A stretch of 64,000 bases of DNA from Pleodorina starrii (taxonomy: Eukaryota; Chlorophyta; Chlorophyceae; Chlamydomonadales; Volvocaceae), in NCBI GenBank assembly GCA_030267565.1, contig BRXU01000014.1, forward strand, positions 434,001 through 498,000, given 5' to 3'. The stretch's first letter is position 1, and each line of letters opens with the position of its first letter. Below are positions 25,469-36,482 of the stretch, in pieces. The notes under the pieces are model-generated. The model was not told where the DNA came from, did not search any database, and saw only the letters and a program-made list of their open reading frames with translations. Both the position numbers and the translations under genes were made by a program.

Positions 25469-28091
25469 GCTCCGCCGCAGCGGAAGGCCGATCGGGTGCT
25501 GCCCCCGTCCACTCGGCCGCGAGAGAGGGGGCCGCAGCGATGCCGGGCGGTGCCCCAGAGCCGGGCGACGACGACAGAGCGGCGGCGGCCCCGCCGGACG
25601 CGGCAGCGGCGGCGGTTCCGGCTGCAGCGGGGCCCTGCGGCCCGCCACCCGGCTCCCGCTGCCCCAGCCGCTGCAGCTGTGGATGTGGATGTGGTTGCTG
25701 GGGCTCGTCCATCGGCTGCGCGTCGCGGCCCGCCGCGTTGTTCTCAACCCCACCGCAGCAGCCTTCAGCGCCGCCGCCGACGACGGCGCCGCCAGGCGCC
25801 GCCCCCAGCACCCCGGACGGCCCCGCCCCCCGCGTATTGAGATGCGCCTTCGCCCGCTCAAACGCACTTCGCGCCGCCGTTTGAGCTGCCGCAATGGCGC
25901 CCATTTCGCCGCCGCCGCCGCCGCTGCAGCGCGGCGGCGACGGCGATGGCGGCGGCGGCGGGCATTGGGGGGCCTCCCTGCCGGCCGCCCCCGCCCCCGC
26001 CGTCGCCGTCAAGGCTGCTGGACCACCGCCGCCTCCGCCAGCTGCGCCCGTCGGCCCGCCGCCGCCGCCGCCGCCTGCCGTCGCCGCTGCGCTGTCGCCG
26101 CCGCCACTGCCGCCGCCGCCGCCGGGTCCGCCGTTGCGGTAGATTGTGTCCAGCCAGCTTCTCAGAGTGCCGCCGTCGCACAGCTCCAAAACCACGTGAT
26201 GCTCGTGGCGCGCCGGCAGCACACCGCCAAGCTGCGGCGCCGCGCTCAGTACGGCATATGCGTAAGTCCGCAGGACGTGGGGGTGGCGGAGGCGCTTGAC
26301 GGAGGCGTGCGCGTCGGGCAGGTACGGCGCACGCGCGCCACCGCCGCCGCCGCCGCCGGCGGCAGCGGCGGAGCCGCCGCCGCCGCCGCCGCCCGTACCC
26401 TTGATTTCCGTGCCACCGTTGTCGTTGCCGTTTTTGTCGTTGTTGTTGTCATGCGGGCTCGCACCGCTGGACGAACCGAAAAAGTCGATGAGGGGCGTGA
26501 TGGTCGGCGGCGGCAGCGCGCCGCCGCCACCCAAGTCGCCGACGCCGACGCCGGCGGCAGCGGCGACGGCGGCGGCGGCACCGGCGGGCGGCGCCACGAC
26601 CTGCTGCACCACCTTAACCGCCACTGGGCGGCCGCGCCACCGCCCCGCGTACACCGACCCGCAGCCGCCGCGCCCCAGCAGCTCGCCGACCTGAACCTGC
26701 AACGAACAACGACCAACAACCAACGCTCAACTGACATAACAACATCGGGCACGCGCCGCCTGTGCGTGCACTCGCCGCGGTCTTGAAGCCGCTGCCGCCG
26801 CCGCCGCCGCCGGCGCTTCCGTTCACTTCCCCCAACAGCCCCCAACAGCCCCCAGCAGCTCCGAAACCCGAAACCCAAACCACACGCCTTCGCAAGCAAG
26901 GTGAGATGAAAAGGCTGAAAGCAAAACCCACCCTTAGGACCCACCCTAGTAACCAAAGGCCTGCCCCCCTGCCCCCCTTGCACCCCCTTGTCCCGCTGCC
27001 CATCCCGGGGTCCGCCGCACCTGCAGCGGGTTTCCCATTTGGAAGGGTATCCAGCTAGCCTCCACGTGAATGAGCTCCCCCCGCCCCGTGGCGGTGCGCA
27101 GCATGTAGCCGCTGGCCGCAGTGGTGCCGCCGCCGGTGGTGTTGTTCAGCAGGAAGGAATCGCGCGTCAGGCCACGGGTAAAGGTGGGTCGCCGCGTCGC
27201 GGCCGCATTTGCGGCGGCGGTGGTGGTGGTGGTGGTGTGCTGCTGCGAGCTCTCCATCGCGGCGGCGGCGGCGGAGGCGGCGGTTCCGGGGTGAGGCTGT
27301 GGATGATCCGGCGGCGGCGCCGCCGCGGAGGCGGCGGGCCGCGGCAGCCGCGGCGCTGATTTCGCGGGTGGGATGCGCGGGGGCGCGCCGCCTGGGAGCG
27401 CGTGGAGGTGTCGGTGGAGCGGGAGGTCGGGGTGGGGATCTGGGTTGGCGGTACCGACGGTGGAGGGGTTGAGCAGGAGCGGTACAACGGAATGCAGCAG
27501 GCGACGGGAGGACTTCATAAGGTCACTGCCGCCGCTGTCGCCGTCGGCGAGGCAGCTAAAGCTGTCGCCGCCGCCGCCGCCACCGTCGCCGGGGGGTTTG
27601 GCGGCGGCAGCGGTGGCGGCGTCGCCGACGGCGTCCCGGAGGTCCGCCGCCAGCGTCGCGACGCCGCAGAGGATCTCGCCGCCGTCGCCCTCTAGGGCTT
27701 CTTCCGCTTCGGGGGGTGCGTGGTCCTCAAATTCGGCGCCGCGCATCGGGCGGGCGAAGCTCGGAGCATTGGGGGCGAGGCAACCGTCGGATGGGCGGGC
27801 CTGCTGCAGCGAGTTGCGGGTTGAGAGCGCCCCGCCGGCTGGGATGCTGGGCTCCTTGCCGTTGCTAAGGCCGGAATTGGCGTTTAAGCTGGGGCCGCCC
27901 AAGACGTCGCGATGGGAACGCAGTGTTGGGAGGAGGCCCTGGTCGGCGAGTTGGAAAGATGACTTGGCAGCGTCTGTCGTCAGCACGGCTTGCGTCCGCG
28001 CCGCTGCGACAGCGCCTGTGCACGTGAAGGGGCTTTCCTGGGGCGCAAGGTCATCGTGTGGTGGCCTCGCCGACGAGCACCAGCACCCCAT
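21319..28091 (-). CDS. TKL-like protein kinase with N-myristoylation motif and huge insertion in the catalytic domain
   Basis: Seven exons join in phase: 28091-27021, 26696-23787, 23449-23361, 22927-22819, 22486-22415, 21905-21735 and 21483-21319 (4587 nt, 1528 residues). The start MGCWCSS carries Gly2 and Cys3/5, a myristoylation/palmitoylation signal suggesting membrane anchoring. Residues 8-357 are mostly disordered. The kinase domain starts with GRGGCGSVYAG (365-375) and VAVK (K385). LELCDGGTLRSWLDTI precedes a ~750-residue Ala/Gly-rich insertion (about 545-1297). The domain then resumes with LVEVASGLSYLHGIGMVHG, DVKSGNVLL (D1328, K1330, N1333), DFG (1352-1354), GTLAYLSPEM and YAFGLLVWELVTTQP, ending with an Arg in the C-lobe (LARRCTDYHPAARLTA). 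HGD replaces HRD, so it is non-RD. The usual alpha-C glutamate is not evident in the HASVKRLRHPHV segment. The fourth intron starts with GC. This is like the expanded RAF/MLK-type kinases of volvocine algae; the substrate is unknown. Confidence 0.85.
21641..21702. repeat. Short tandem repeat (GTACTGCACT type) in last kinase intron
   Basis: Units of about 10-11 bases, alternating TGTACTG and CACTG, repeat roughly six times inside the final kinase intron (between exons ending at 21735 and starting at 21483). Confidence 0.7.
22700..22752. repeat. GGAGAGG purine-rich tract in kinase intron
   Basis: Imperfect GGAGA/GGGGA units form a polypurine tract within the GC-AG intron between kinase exons 4 and 5. 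Confidence 0.6.
23031..23210. repeat. (GGGTC)36 pentanucleotide array
   Basis: Thirty-six perfect GGGTC units (180 bp) sit in the intron between kinase exons 3 and 4. On the transcribed (minus) strand they read GACCC. No interruptions were seen, which suggests recent expansion or active homogenisation. Confidence 0.95.
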
Positions 28092-30611
28092 TCAATGACA
28101 CAGGTGATTGTGCAAAGTCAACTGTATAACGTTATAGTTTTATGCTAAACAAAAACTCCATGCTGCGAATTAAGGCGGGTGCGCGGCCTTCATGGGCCGT
28201 CCCGTCTCTGCAAGGTAACCGGTGAGCTCAAGTGGATTTCTTTGCATTGTGATGGCGGTGAGTGTAGAGCATGGAACGGCTTGGATGCGACGCGTTTGAG
28301 GCCAACGACTCACTGCTATTCATGGAGCATGACTAAATTAGTCCTACGTCCACCATTAGCTGTGATATTGCTTATTACGCGGAAAGGTATAGCTGAAGTT
28401 GGGCGGGCTGCTTAGTTCTCTGCAGTCCGTACGTTCCGAAAAAATAGCAAGTAACTCGAGTTAGGAATCGACGATTACAAGGGGGACCGGTTTTCACACC
28501 GGTCGCTAGCCGTACAGGCTAGACAGACTGTCCATCCTACCCCAGGGGCACCCGCAAAAGGATGCCAACAGCAAAGCCACCAAGGCCCATCAGCACCTGG
28601 AGAACACCACACAAGTAGCTCCCAACCGAGCACCTGGACAGGAAGCGCCAACCATGCTCCTGGAAAACAACACGAAAGTAGCTCCCAACCGAGCACCTGG
28701 ACAGGAAGCGCCTACCATGCTCCTGGAAAACAACACGCAAGTAGCTCCCAACCGAGCACCTGGACAGGAAGCGCCGACCATGCTCCTGGAAAACAACACA
28801 CAAGTAGCTCCCAACCGAGCCCCTGGGCAGGTAGCGCCTACCAAGCTCCTGGTCCATCGCAAGGGTGCAGCCGAATCCGCACCCCGAGTCACACCATGAC
28901 AGCGCGACTTGGCAGAAAGTCTGGCCCTTGTAATTCCGCATCCTGTTTTATAGCGAACGCCCCCTAGTGGGACGCGGCAGCACGGGCTGCAAAAGAGAAG
29001 GCCGCACGGGCGGACCCTTCTACCACGCGTTCAAGACGCAACCCAAGCGTCAACGACGCAACCCGCTGTCCGAGCGAGAAGGCAAACCCAAACGATAGCG
29101 AATTAGCCTGCTGCCCAACGTAGGCAGCCGGCGAGCCGCGCGCCGCCATCCCGAAGCATCATCATCGCAAGCGCTCCTACAACGGCCGCCCCGGCGGCCG
29201 CATAAGCTGGGCCCCAACAGCTTGCAGAAGTACATGCAGACGACGAAGCTCCACAGGCGACGAGCACACAACTCCAAGGTTGGGGGCCACAAATTACGCC
29301 AGGACTTCAAGCGTCACTTTCAGCCGTTTAACAAGTGTTGTAATTTATCCTCTACACGGCGCAATGTGTTCTTGCTTACAAAGAATGGCGGTTGAAAACG
29401 GTTAGAATATGTAACCCTTCTCAAGACCAGCCCAGGACCGCCCGTGCTACAGCAGCAAGTCCTGAGCCATAAAATCCACACTGACGGGGCGTAAGGAGAT
29501 TCAGAAGCGGCATGGAGGGTGACTACGAAATGCCTGACGCCGAAGCTGTCCCTGGGGTTCTTGCTGGAGCCCAGGGCAGCTGGAGCCGACTGGAGCCGAA
29601 CGGCAACAACGACACGAGCCGGGCATATCAGTAACTGCAGTACTGCACCTCACCACAGAGGTTCCCAACTCAACAGGCGATCGGTGTCCACCCTAAGTGA
29701 GGGAGCTGGGGTTGATGCAATCCGGCAGCCAGATGGAGCCCCGCCCCGCCCTGGCCCCGGAGCCCCGACGTCGTTGGTTTTCGGACAGTTATGGCATTTC
29801 GGCTGCAACTGAGCGCAATCTGCTAAGAGTGCCATGTACCTCTCGTCGCTAAAAAGGCCGAGAGCAGCTGGTAGTCATTGGTCCTAACAGGTAGTTGTCC
29901 GTCGATGGCCGAGCCTCGAGCGGGACTGGCTCGAAACGTCTAAAAGCAAGCGCTTGCAACAAAAGTTCGACGCAAAAATGCGGCCTCCTATGCATGTGCG
30001 CTGGAGTTCTCTCCGAGACAGGATTCTCGTAAACGTGAGCATGGTTTGCAGGGGCAAGTTCAAGCAGTGCACCTGACCTGACAAGCAGACATATTCATAA
30101 GGATTGTCGCTCGAGTGGTGAAACGCCTGTAGCTGTAAACAGCTGACGACATGCATGAGCGACCAAGGAAGCATGACGCTTCGGCGTTCGTGTGACCATT
30201 TCACGACAGAATCCATCTCACTCTATGATAATACAATGCTTACGGCTGCTCCTCTGAGCCCATTGCTGCATACATCTATTGAAATCTTTCGCAATGATGC
30301 GACGAACGAGTCGGCGCAGTTCCGCTGACGCCCATCTTTAAATTCAACTCCCCACGGGCACACTGGCGCTCGCTGCGCGGAGACTTTCACTCGTGATCAC
30401 TAAACAACTAGCACATCGCACATTGCCGCTTTGCAAGCCGTGGCTTCAACCAGCACAAGTTCGCGGCCTCGGCTCCGTCGCCCCACATCCATTACTCAAC
30501 AGCAGCGGCACCAGCTTTTCCCAGCGTACAAGGCCTAACTTGGCCTGCCGATTTGTCAGTGACTCCCAGGCGGCGCAAACCTTGGCCTCCGAGGCTCCAG
30601 CGTCGGCCGCG
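28092..30611. other. Divergent intergenic region between kinase and SAC1 genes
   Basis: About 2.5 kb without a supported gene. It holds the 63-bp tandem array at 28600-28866. Around 28980-29400 a plus-strand frame ending NKCCNLSSTRRN-type sequence, followed by TGTAA at 29339-29343, might be a decayed gene, but it has no start, splice support or recognised motif. The 5' flank of SAC1 begins near 30.2 kb; the SAC1 frame stays open upstream of its ATG to about 30393 but contains no earlier ATG. Confidence 0.4.
28600..28866. repeat. 63-bp tandem repeat, about four copies, translatable as 21-residue units
   Basis: Copies begin with GTAGCTCCCAACCGAGC at 28615, 28678, 28741 and 28804, exactly 63 bases apart; the last is diverged. 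The period is a multiple of three and both strands remain open through it. On the plus strand the unit reads MLLENNTQVAPNRAPGQEAPT, within an open frame from about 28510 to 28899 that has no convincing start. It may be a degenerate gene with internal protein repeats or a non-coding minisatellite. Confidence 0.75.
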
Positions 30612-33600
30612 ATGGACCCGCGTTACTGCTTCCCGTCGCTGCGCATCTTTCGTCAAGGCTCACAGGCCGTTGTTCAGCCCATTGTGGAGGGTTCCAGCAG
30701 CCAGCAGGCTGTCGAAACGCTTTTGGTGGACCTGTCGAGCGGGCAGATCACCGCATCGCCCTCGAGGGATGTCCTGCGCGGCAGCACCGCCACCGACTCG
30801 CTGGGCCTTTTGGGCGTCTGCAAACTCCATAAAGGTAAAGACGACGGCCCAACGGACCTTGGCGCGGCGCGGCCGAACACCCTACGCCTCAGCTCTCAAA
30901 GCCGCGCATCGGCTCCGCGAACGACCCACGGGCCTGGCACCTCGGTACACATTCGCAACAGGACGCACAAGACCAGGCACTGCAAACCACTATCGTCCAA
31001 ATCTTATTTTCTGGCTGAGTATCCACGATCTGGGTCACACTTTCCCTCTCGGTCCCTCGCGCGACGCAGCACCCCTGCGGTTGGCAACAGCTCGCACACT
31101 ACACACACACACTGACCCCACCCCCCGCTCCCCTCCTGATCTCCCCTTGTCTCCCCACGCGATACACACTTACACCCCACACACTGACGAAGCCCACACG
31201 CCCCACGGGGCCCGACATGGTCGAGCATCACTCGACCCTCCCTCCCTGGCGCGTGTGCACGTGCAGGCGTGGCTCTGGTTGCCATCACCTCGGCGCGCAA
31301 GGTGGCGGAGCTGGGCCCCCAGGGCGCGGCGGTGTACGAGCTCATGTCCGCCACCGTGGTTTCGGATCCGGCGGCCGAGCGGACCAGTCGGGAGAACCGC
31401 CAGCTGCTGGCGCTGCTGCGGGTGGGTGGTTTCGGGGCGGGTGGCTGGGGGTGCGTGGGGGGGGGTCGGTGGGTGTGGGCCGCCAATCCCTAACATGAAC
31501 ATGAACAGGGGGTATCGGTGGGGGTATCGGCAGAGTGGCGGGGCGGGGCGGGGGTGGGGGTGGGGCCAGGGCGGGGCATGGGGGCCAGCGGTGCCGCACC
31601 TGTCCCATACCCCATGCCCGATCTCGCAAGCAGCGCATCTCACCCCAGACCCCACCTCCAGACCCCACCCCGCACAACATTCCTCCCTACCCTGGAGCAA
31701 ACCAAACCCACCCCAAGCTCAAGCGCAAGCCCAAGCTCAAACCCCACTCCCCTCCGCACCCGGACCCGGACTCTGCCACTTTGAACTGCACTGCATCGCC
31801 CACGTTACCCTTCCCCCAACCCGAACCCCTCCCAACTCCCGCCCCCCCGCCCCCGTCGCGTTCCGTTCCACTCGACTCCGTCGCCCCCCCTCCTCCGCAG
31901 GACGCCGTCAATCCCTCCGGCTCCGGTCGCGGCATCTTCTTCTCCCACTTCTACGATCTGACGCTAACCTCGCAGCGCATCGCCGACGCCGACGCCGACC
32001 CCGCCGCCGCCGCCGCGCCCCTCGCCTCGGTCGCCCGCGCGGACGGCCGGTTCTGGTACAACCGCGTGCTGGCGGCACCGCTACTGGAGGCGGGGGCGCA
32101 CAGGTGGGGAGGGGGAAGAGGGAGGGGGGGCGAGGGAGGGGGGCAACAGTGGAACGGATTGGTGGGTCCCTCACCTCACCTCGCGTGACCTAGGAAGGTG
32201 AGGGTGACGCTTACCCCCTTATGTCTCCTCCGCTCCCGATCCCGGTCCCCGCACCCCCCCGCGCCTCCCCTCCCCTCCCCGGCTCCGATTTGACCTCAAG
32301 GTCTATTTCCCCATACATGTCGCACTCCCGCCTCCCCCGACACGTCGTGAGACCAGCGCTGACCTCGACCTCCCACCCACCCACCCACCCACCCACTCAC
32401 CCACCCTCTGTCCCTTTGAGGGGCGTAGAGCTACTCGCGCTGTGTCCGTATGTTATTAAAATGTGAATATATATATATGTTATGGGCATCTTAAACATTT
32501 CGTGCTGTTGGTGTTGCTGTTGCTGTGTCAGGTTCACGCCCCCCGCGGTTCTGGGCTTCATTCGCCAGCTCCCGGGACTGGCCTTCCGAGCTCCGACCGG
32601 GGGACCCACACAGAGCGCCACCGTCACCCTCATCGCGCGGAGGGCCGTGGACCGAGCGGGAACCCGCCAGTGGCGCCGCGGCTGCGACAGCGCGGGTGTG
32701 TGGGATGGCTGGGGGGGATGGCTGGGGGGGATGGGTGGTGTCCCGTCCCCCTACCCGACCCGGCGCAACCCGACGCGTCCTCTGCTCCTGCCCCCTCCGT
32801 GGCCCGTGGCCCGCGCCCCTCCCACCCCCTTCCCCCGCGCGCGCCTCTTTCCTAAACAGGCAACGTGGCGAACTTCGTGGAGACTGAGGAGGTGGTGAGC
32901 CTGCCCGGGGGCGACACGGCCTCGTTTGTGGAGGTGCGCGGATCCATTCCGCTGCTGTGGACGCAGGTGAGAGGGGGGGAGGGGGGAGGAGGGGAGGAGA
33001 GGGGAGGGGAGGAGAGGGGAGGGGAGGGGAGGAGAGGAGAGGAGAGGAGGGGAGGAGAGGAGGGGAGGAGGGGAGCTGGGTGTTGCGCTGTAGGGCTTTA
33101 AGGGTCAAGGACGTGAGGGGAGAGGAGAGGGGAGGAGAGGAGAGGACAGGAGAGGAGCCGGGTGTTGCACTGTCGGGCTTCAGGGTCAAGGACTTCTCCC
33201 CCACCCTAACCCACCTCACACACACTCTCTCTCTCTCCCTCGCCCTCAGCTCCCCAACATCAAGTACAAGCCCACCACCGTCATCGCGGCCCCCGGCCAG
33301 TCCGCCCCCGTCTTCGATGCGCACGTGGACGCACTCAAGGGGGCGTACGGCGAGGTGGTGGCCATCAACCTCATCAACCACAAGGGAACGGGTGAGAGCG
33401 CTGGACCCCGGGGGTCGGGGTGGTGGGGTGCGCGGGTGGGTGCAGGGGGCGCAGAACCCGATGAGCGCACGTGGGGGGTGGGGTGACCATTTCTGCCGGC
33501 GGGGGGTGGGGTGACCATTTCTGCCGGCGGGGGAAGACGCGATGAGAGGGTGGGCGCCAGGACGGGCGCAACATGACGTCGAAGATGACGTCGCGCCGTG

Positions 33601-36482
33601 TAGGGTAGGGTAGGGTAGGGTAGGGTAGGGTAGGGTGGGGTGGGGTGGGGTAGGGTCCTGGTGTGGGGGCTGCGTTGCGCACGTCTGTTCGCGAACGTCG
33701 CCCGCGTTCCACTGCTGCTGTCGCCGCGGTACCGGCCCCCCATTCGCCATTCCCGGTCATCACTTTCCGCCTACTGCGCGCTGCTGCCTGTACATGACGA
33801 GTGACGTGTGACGAGTGACGTGCACGCCTGCCCACACGTGCCCGCCTGCACGCGGTGCCCCCACGTGCCCACGTGCGCGCCTGCAGAGGGCAAGCTGGAG
33901 GTTGCTTTCCGCGCTGAGGCCTCCCGCTACTGCTCCGCCGGCCCCACCGCGGGCCTGCGCTACCTGGCCTTCGACTTCCACCACGAGTGCTCCAAGGGGC
34001 GATATCACAGACTGAGCCTGCTGTGGGACAAGGTGGGGGGGGGGGAGGAAGCGGGTGGGGGTGGGGGGGTGTTGTGAGTGGAAGAGGGGGGCGGCGGTGC
34101 GTTTGTTCCTGGTGTTGGGGGAGGGGGGGTGGAGGCGCCGGGTCCTCCAAACCCTAAAACCCTTAATCCCCAAAACCCGATCAACGCAACCCCAAACCGC
34201 AATCCCAAATCCGCAATCCCATATCCGCATCCTCTGCATCCTCTGCATCCGTGTCCCAACCCAGATCCGTGATGACTTCAACCGCTACGGCTTCTTCCTG
34301 CGTCGCAACGGACTGGTGGAGAGGCGGCAGGTCGGTGTGATGCGCACCAACTGCATCGACTGCCTGGACCGAACCAATGTGGTGCAGGGAGTGCTGGGAC
34401 GCAAGGTGGGTGGGTAGGGGGAAATCGAGGTGGTGGGCGGTGGTGGTGGGCCGGGTTTTAGGGTTAAGATAAAAGATACCTAAGAACCGCAGCGAAGGAG
34501 CGGGAGGCGAGGGGAGGAGGTGGGTGAGCAGCTGGGGGCAAACGAGGCGGCGACTTTTAATGTTTTTTTGCCCTTTGGAGCCCTCGTATCACCCCCCCCT
34601 GTAGAACCCCTGATCCCTCCTCGCGCTCTCAACACCTAAAGCGAACGCTTAACGAACGCCAACGCCGACGCCACTGCCAACGCCAACGCTGGACGAGCGC
34701 CCTCCTCAGGCGCTGGAGTGCATGCTGGCGGCGCTGGGAATCATGCCGCAATCCGGAGGAGGAGGTGGTGGTGGTGGGTCCAACCACCCGCCTGCTGCCG
34801 CCGCCGCCCCCGCGGTGGGTCTGCCAGAGACCTTCCCCGAGGTGGAGCGCGAGTTCAAGATCCTGTGGGCGGACCACGGAGATGCGGTGTCCACTCAGTA
34901 CGCAGGTGCGCAGGGGTTGGCAGCGGGTATGTGGGGGGGGGGCGCGGGGGGACTGGGGGAAGGGGGGACGTTGCGCGGTCGGGGAGGCGCCATATCGACC
35001 ACATTACCTCCACCCGCCCCACCTCCACCGCCCCACCTCCACCCGCCCTACTTCTATCTCCACCGCCTCCTCCACCCGCCCTACTTCTACCTCCACCGCC
35101 CCACCTCCACCCGCCCTACTTCTATCTCCACCGCCTCCTCCACCCGCCCTACTTCTACCTCCACCGCCCCACCTCCACCCGCCCTACTTCTACCTCCACC
35201 GCCTCCTCCACCCGCCCTACTTCTACCTCCACCGCCCCACCTCCACCCGCCCTACTTCTACCTCCACCGCCTCCTCCACCCGCCCCACCTCCACTGCCCC
35301 CCCCCCCCGCAGGCACTGGCGCCATGAAGAGCGGCTTCACTCGCACCGGCAAGCGCACCTTCGGCGGCGTCATCGACGACGGAGTCAAGGCGGTGGTTCG
35401 CTACTACGTCAACAACTTCCAGGACGGTCGCAAACAGGACGCGGTGGACCTAGTTACGGGTAGGGGACCGGCCGCGGCTGTGTGTATGTGTGTGTGTGTT
35501 TTGGTTTGTGTGTTTGTGTATGTGTGTGTGGGGGGGGGGAAGGGGCAAATGCGGTCGAAGTGGCGCCTCGCCCCCGGGGCTGCCCGCATCTCTGTCCCCG
35601 CAGGATCCCCTCGACTTCCATGCACGCTCGCACACACACACCTACACACACGCACCTACACACACACACACGCACACGCACACTCACCGATACGGTAGAT
35701 ACACAAATACATATACTCGCATACATACACGCGCGCACGTACCTACAAACACACCGCTCGCTCCCCCCTCCCACCCCCCGCCCCTTCTCCGCTTCCCAGG
35801 CGCCTTCACGGTCGTCCCCGGCGGTCCGGTCCCCCTCCGTCCGCAGCCCTCCCCGCTGGTTCCCATCTTTCTGGCGCTGGCGGCCATTGCCTTCGGAGCG
35901 CACCAAGCGGGCCACGTGAGTGTCGGGAGGGGCGGAGGGGGAGGGAGGGAGCTGCGGTGGAAATGGGGGGAGGGGGAGGGGAGGGGGGCGCTTACTCGCG
36001 CACGCGTCTCATCTACCGTAGTTTTCATCGCCCACCACATACCCACACAAGGCCGTAGCCTCCCGCGGCAGTGACACAAACAATGAAAAAACAAAAAAAA
36101 ACAGAACAAAACAAAACACAACCCCACCACACACACACCTTACCGACGTCTCCGCCACCACCACCATCACCCCGCGCAGGCTCTCGCGGGCGACCTGGTG
36201 GGCCCCGTCGCCACCATCACGTCCGCCGCCGCCACCGACGCCGCCGCCAGCGGCGACGCCGCCGCCGCGGCGGCCGCGGCCGCGGGCGGCGCTGACGCTC
36301 GCGGCCAGTTGATTCGTGCGCTTCTGTCTCAGGTTGTGTTGCCGCTGGTTCTGGGTCTGGGTCTGCTTGGCTGGGTGGTATCCAACGGCAAGCATTTGGT
36401 CAACAAGCCGCAGCTGTGCCCGCACCTGGCGGTCACAGTCACCAAGGCCAAGAGGAAGGGCGGCGGCAAGAAGGAGCAGTAA
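30612..36482 (+). CDS. SAC1: SAC1-type phosphoinositide phosphatase
   Basis: Twelve exons join in phase: 30612-30834, 31267-31421, 31901-32103, 32532-32695, 32860-32966, 33250-33391, 33887-34032, 34265-34405, 34710-34905, 35313-35459, 35800-35915, 36180-36482 (2043 nt, 680 residues). The catalytic P-loop is [15 protein letters not shown], with C410 and R416 forming CX5R(T). Flanking SAC-domain signatures are visible: [35 protein letters not shown] and [15 protein letters not shown]. Two C-terminal hydrophobic spans (about 560-577 and 626-648) would anchor it in the ER/Golgi. The protein ends KKEQ, a KKXX dilysine ER-retrieval signal. Predicted role: dephosphorylation of PI4P and PI3P at ER and Golgi membranes. 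A poly-Gly stretch in exon 9 and an Ala-rich luminal loop in exon 12 are insertions. The ATG at 30612 is chosen because the frame upstream starts only with GTG. Confidence 0.93.
32967..33170. repeat. GGAGA-type polypurine tract in SAC1 intron 5
   Basis: Imperfect GGGGA/GGAGA units occupy most of the first 200 bases of the intron between SAC1 exons 5 and 6, broken once by unique sequence near 33080-33110 and then resumed. The tract is almost free of pyrimidines on the transcribed sense strand. Confidence 0.7.
33601..33656. repeat. (TAGGG)n / (TGGGG)n telomere-like tract in SAC1 intron 6
   Basis: About eleven GGGTA or GGGTG pentamers in a row lie inside the intron between exons 6 and 7. The unit is not the TTTTAGGG octamer typical of volvocine telomeres, so it is best treated as a simple repeat. 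Confidence 0.8.
34990..35310. repeat. Minisatellite of ~34-bp CCACCTCCACCCGCCCTACT units in SAC1 intron 9
   Basis: Two alternating unit types share CACCCGCCCTACTTCTA, then CTCCACCGCC, and repeat about eight to nine times up to the acceptor at 35312. The array is strongly C-rich and forms an unusually long pyrimidine-rich stretch before the 3' splice site. Confidence 0.85.

Noticed and set aside
25308..26786. Plus-strand 492-codon frame opposite kinase exon 2
   Set aside because: Antisense shadow of the low-complexity insertion, with Arg-rich composition, no motifs and no splice logic.
28600..28866. CRISPR-like array
   Set aside because: The 63-bp units are contiguous with no unique spacers, and the genome is eukaryotic.
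30393..30611. N-terminal extension of SAC1 resembling an organelle targeting peptide
   Set aside because: The extension starts with GTG, has no ATG, and the SAC domain aligns from the ATG at 30612; it is more likely 5' UTR that happens to be open.
34145..34170. CCCTAAAA-like telomeric motifs (also near 8167 and 34450)
   Set aside because: Each is only one or two units long inside introns or between exons, too short to be an interstitial telomere tract.
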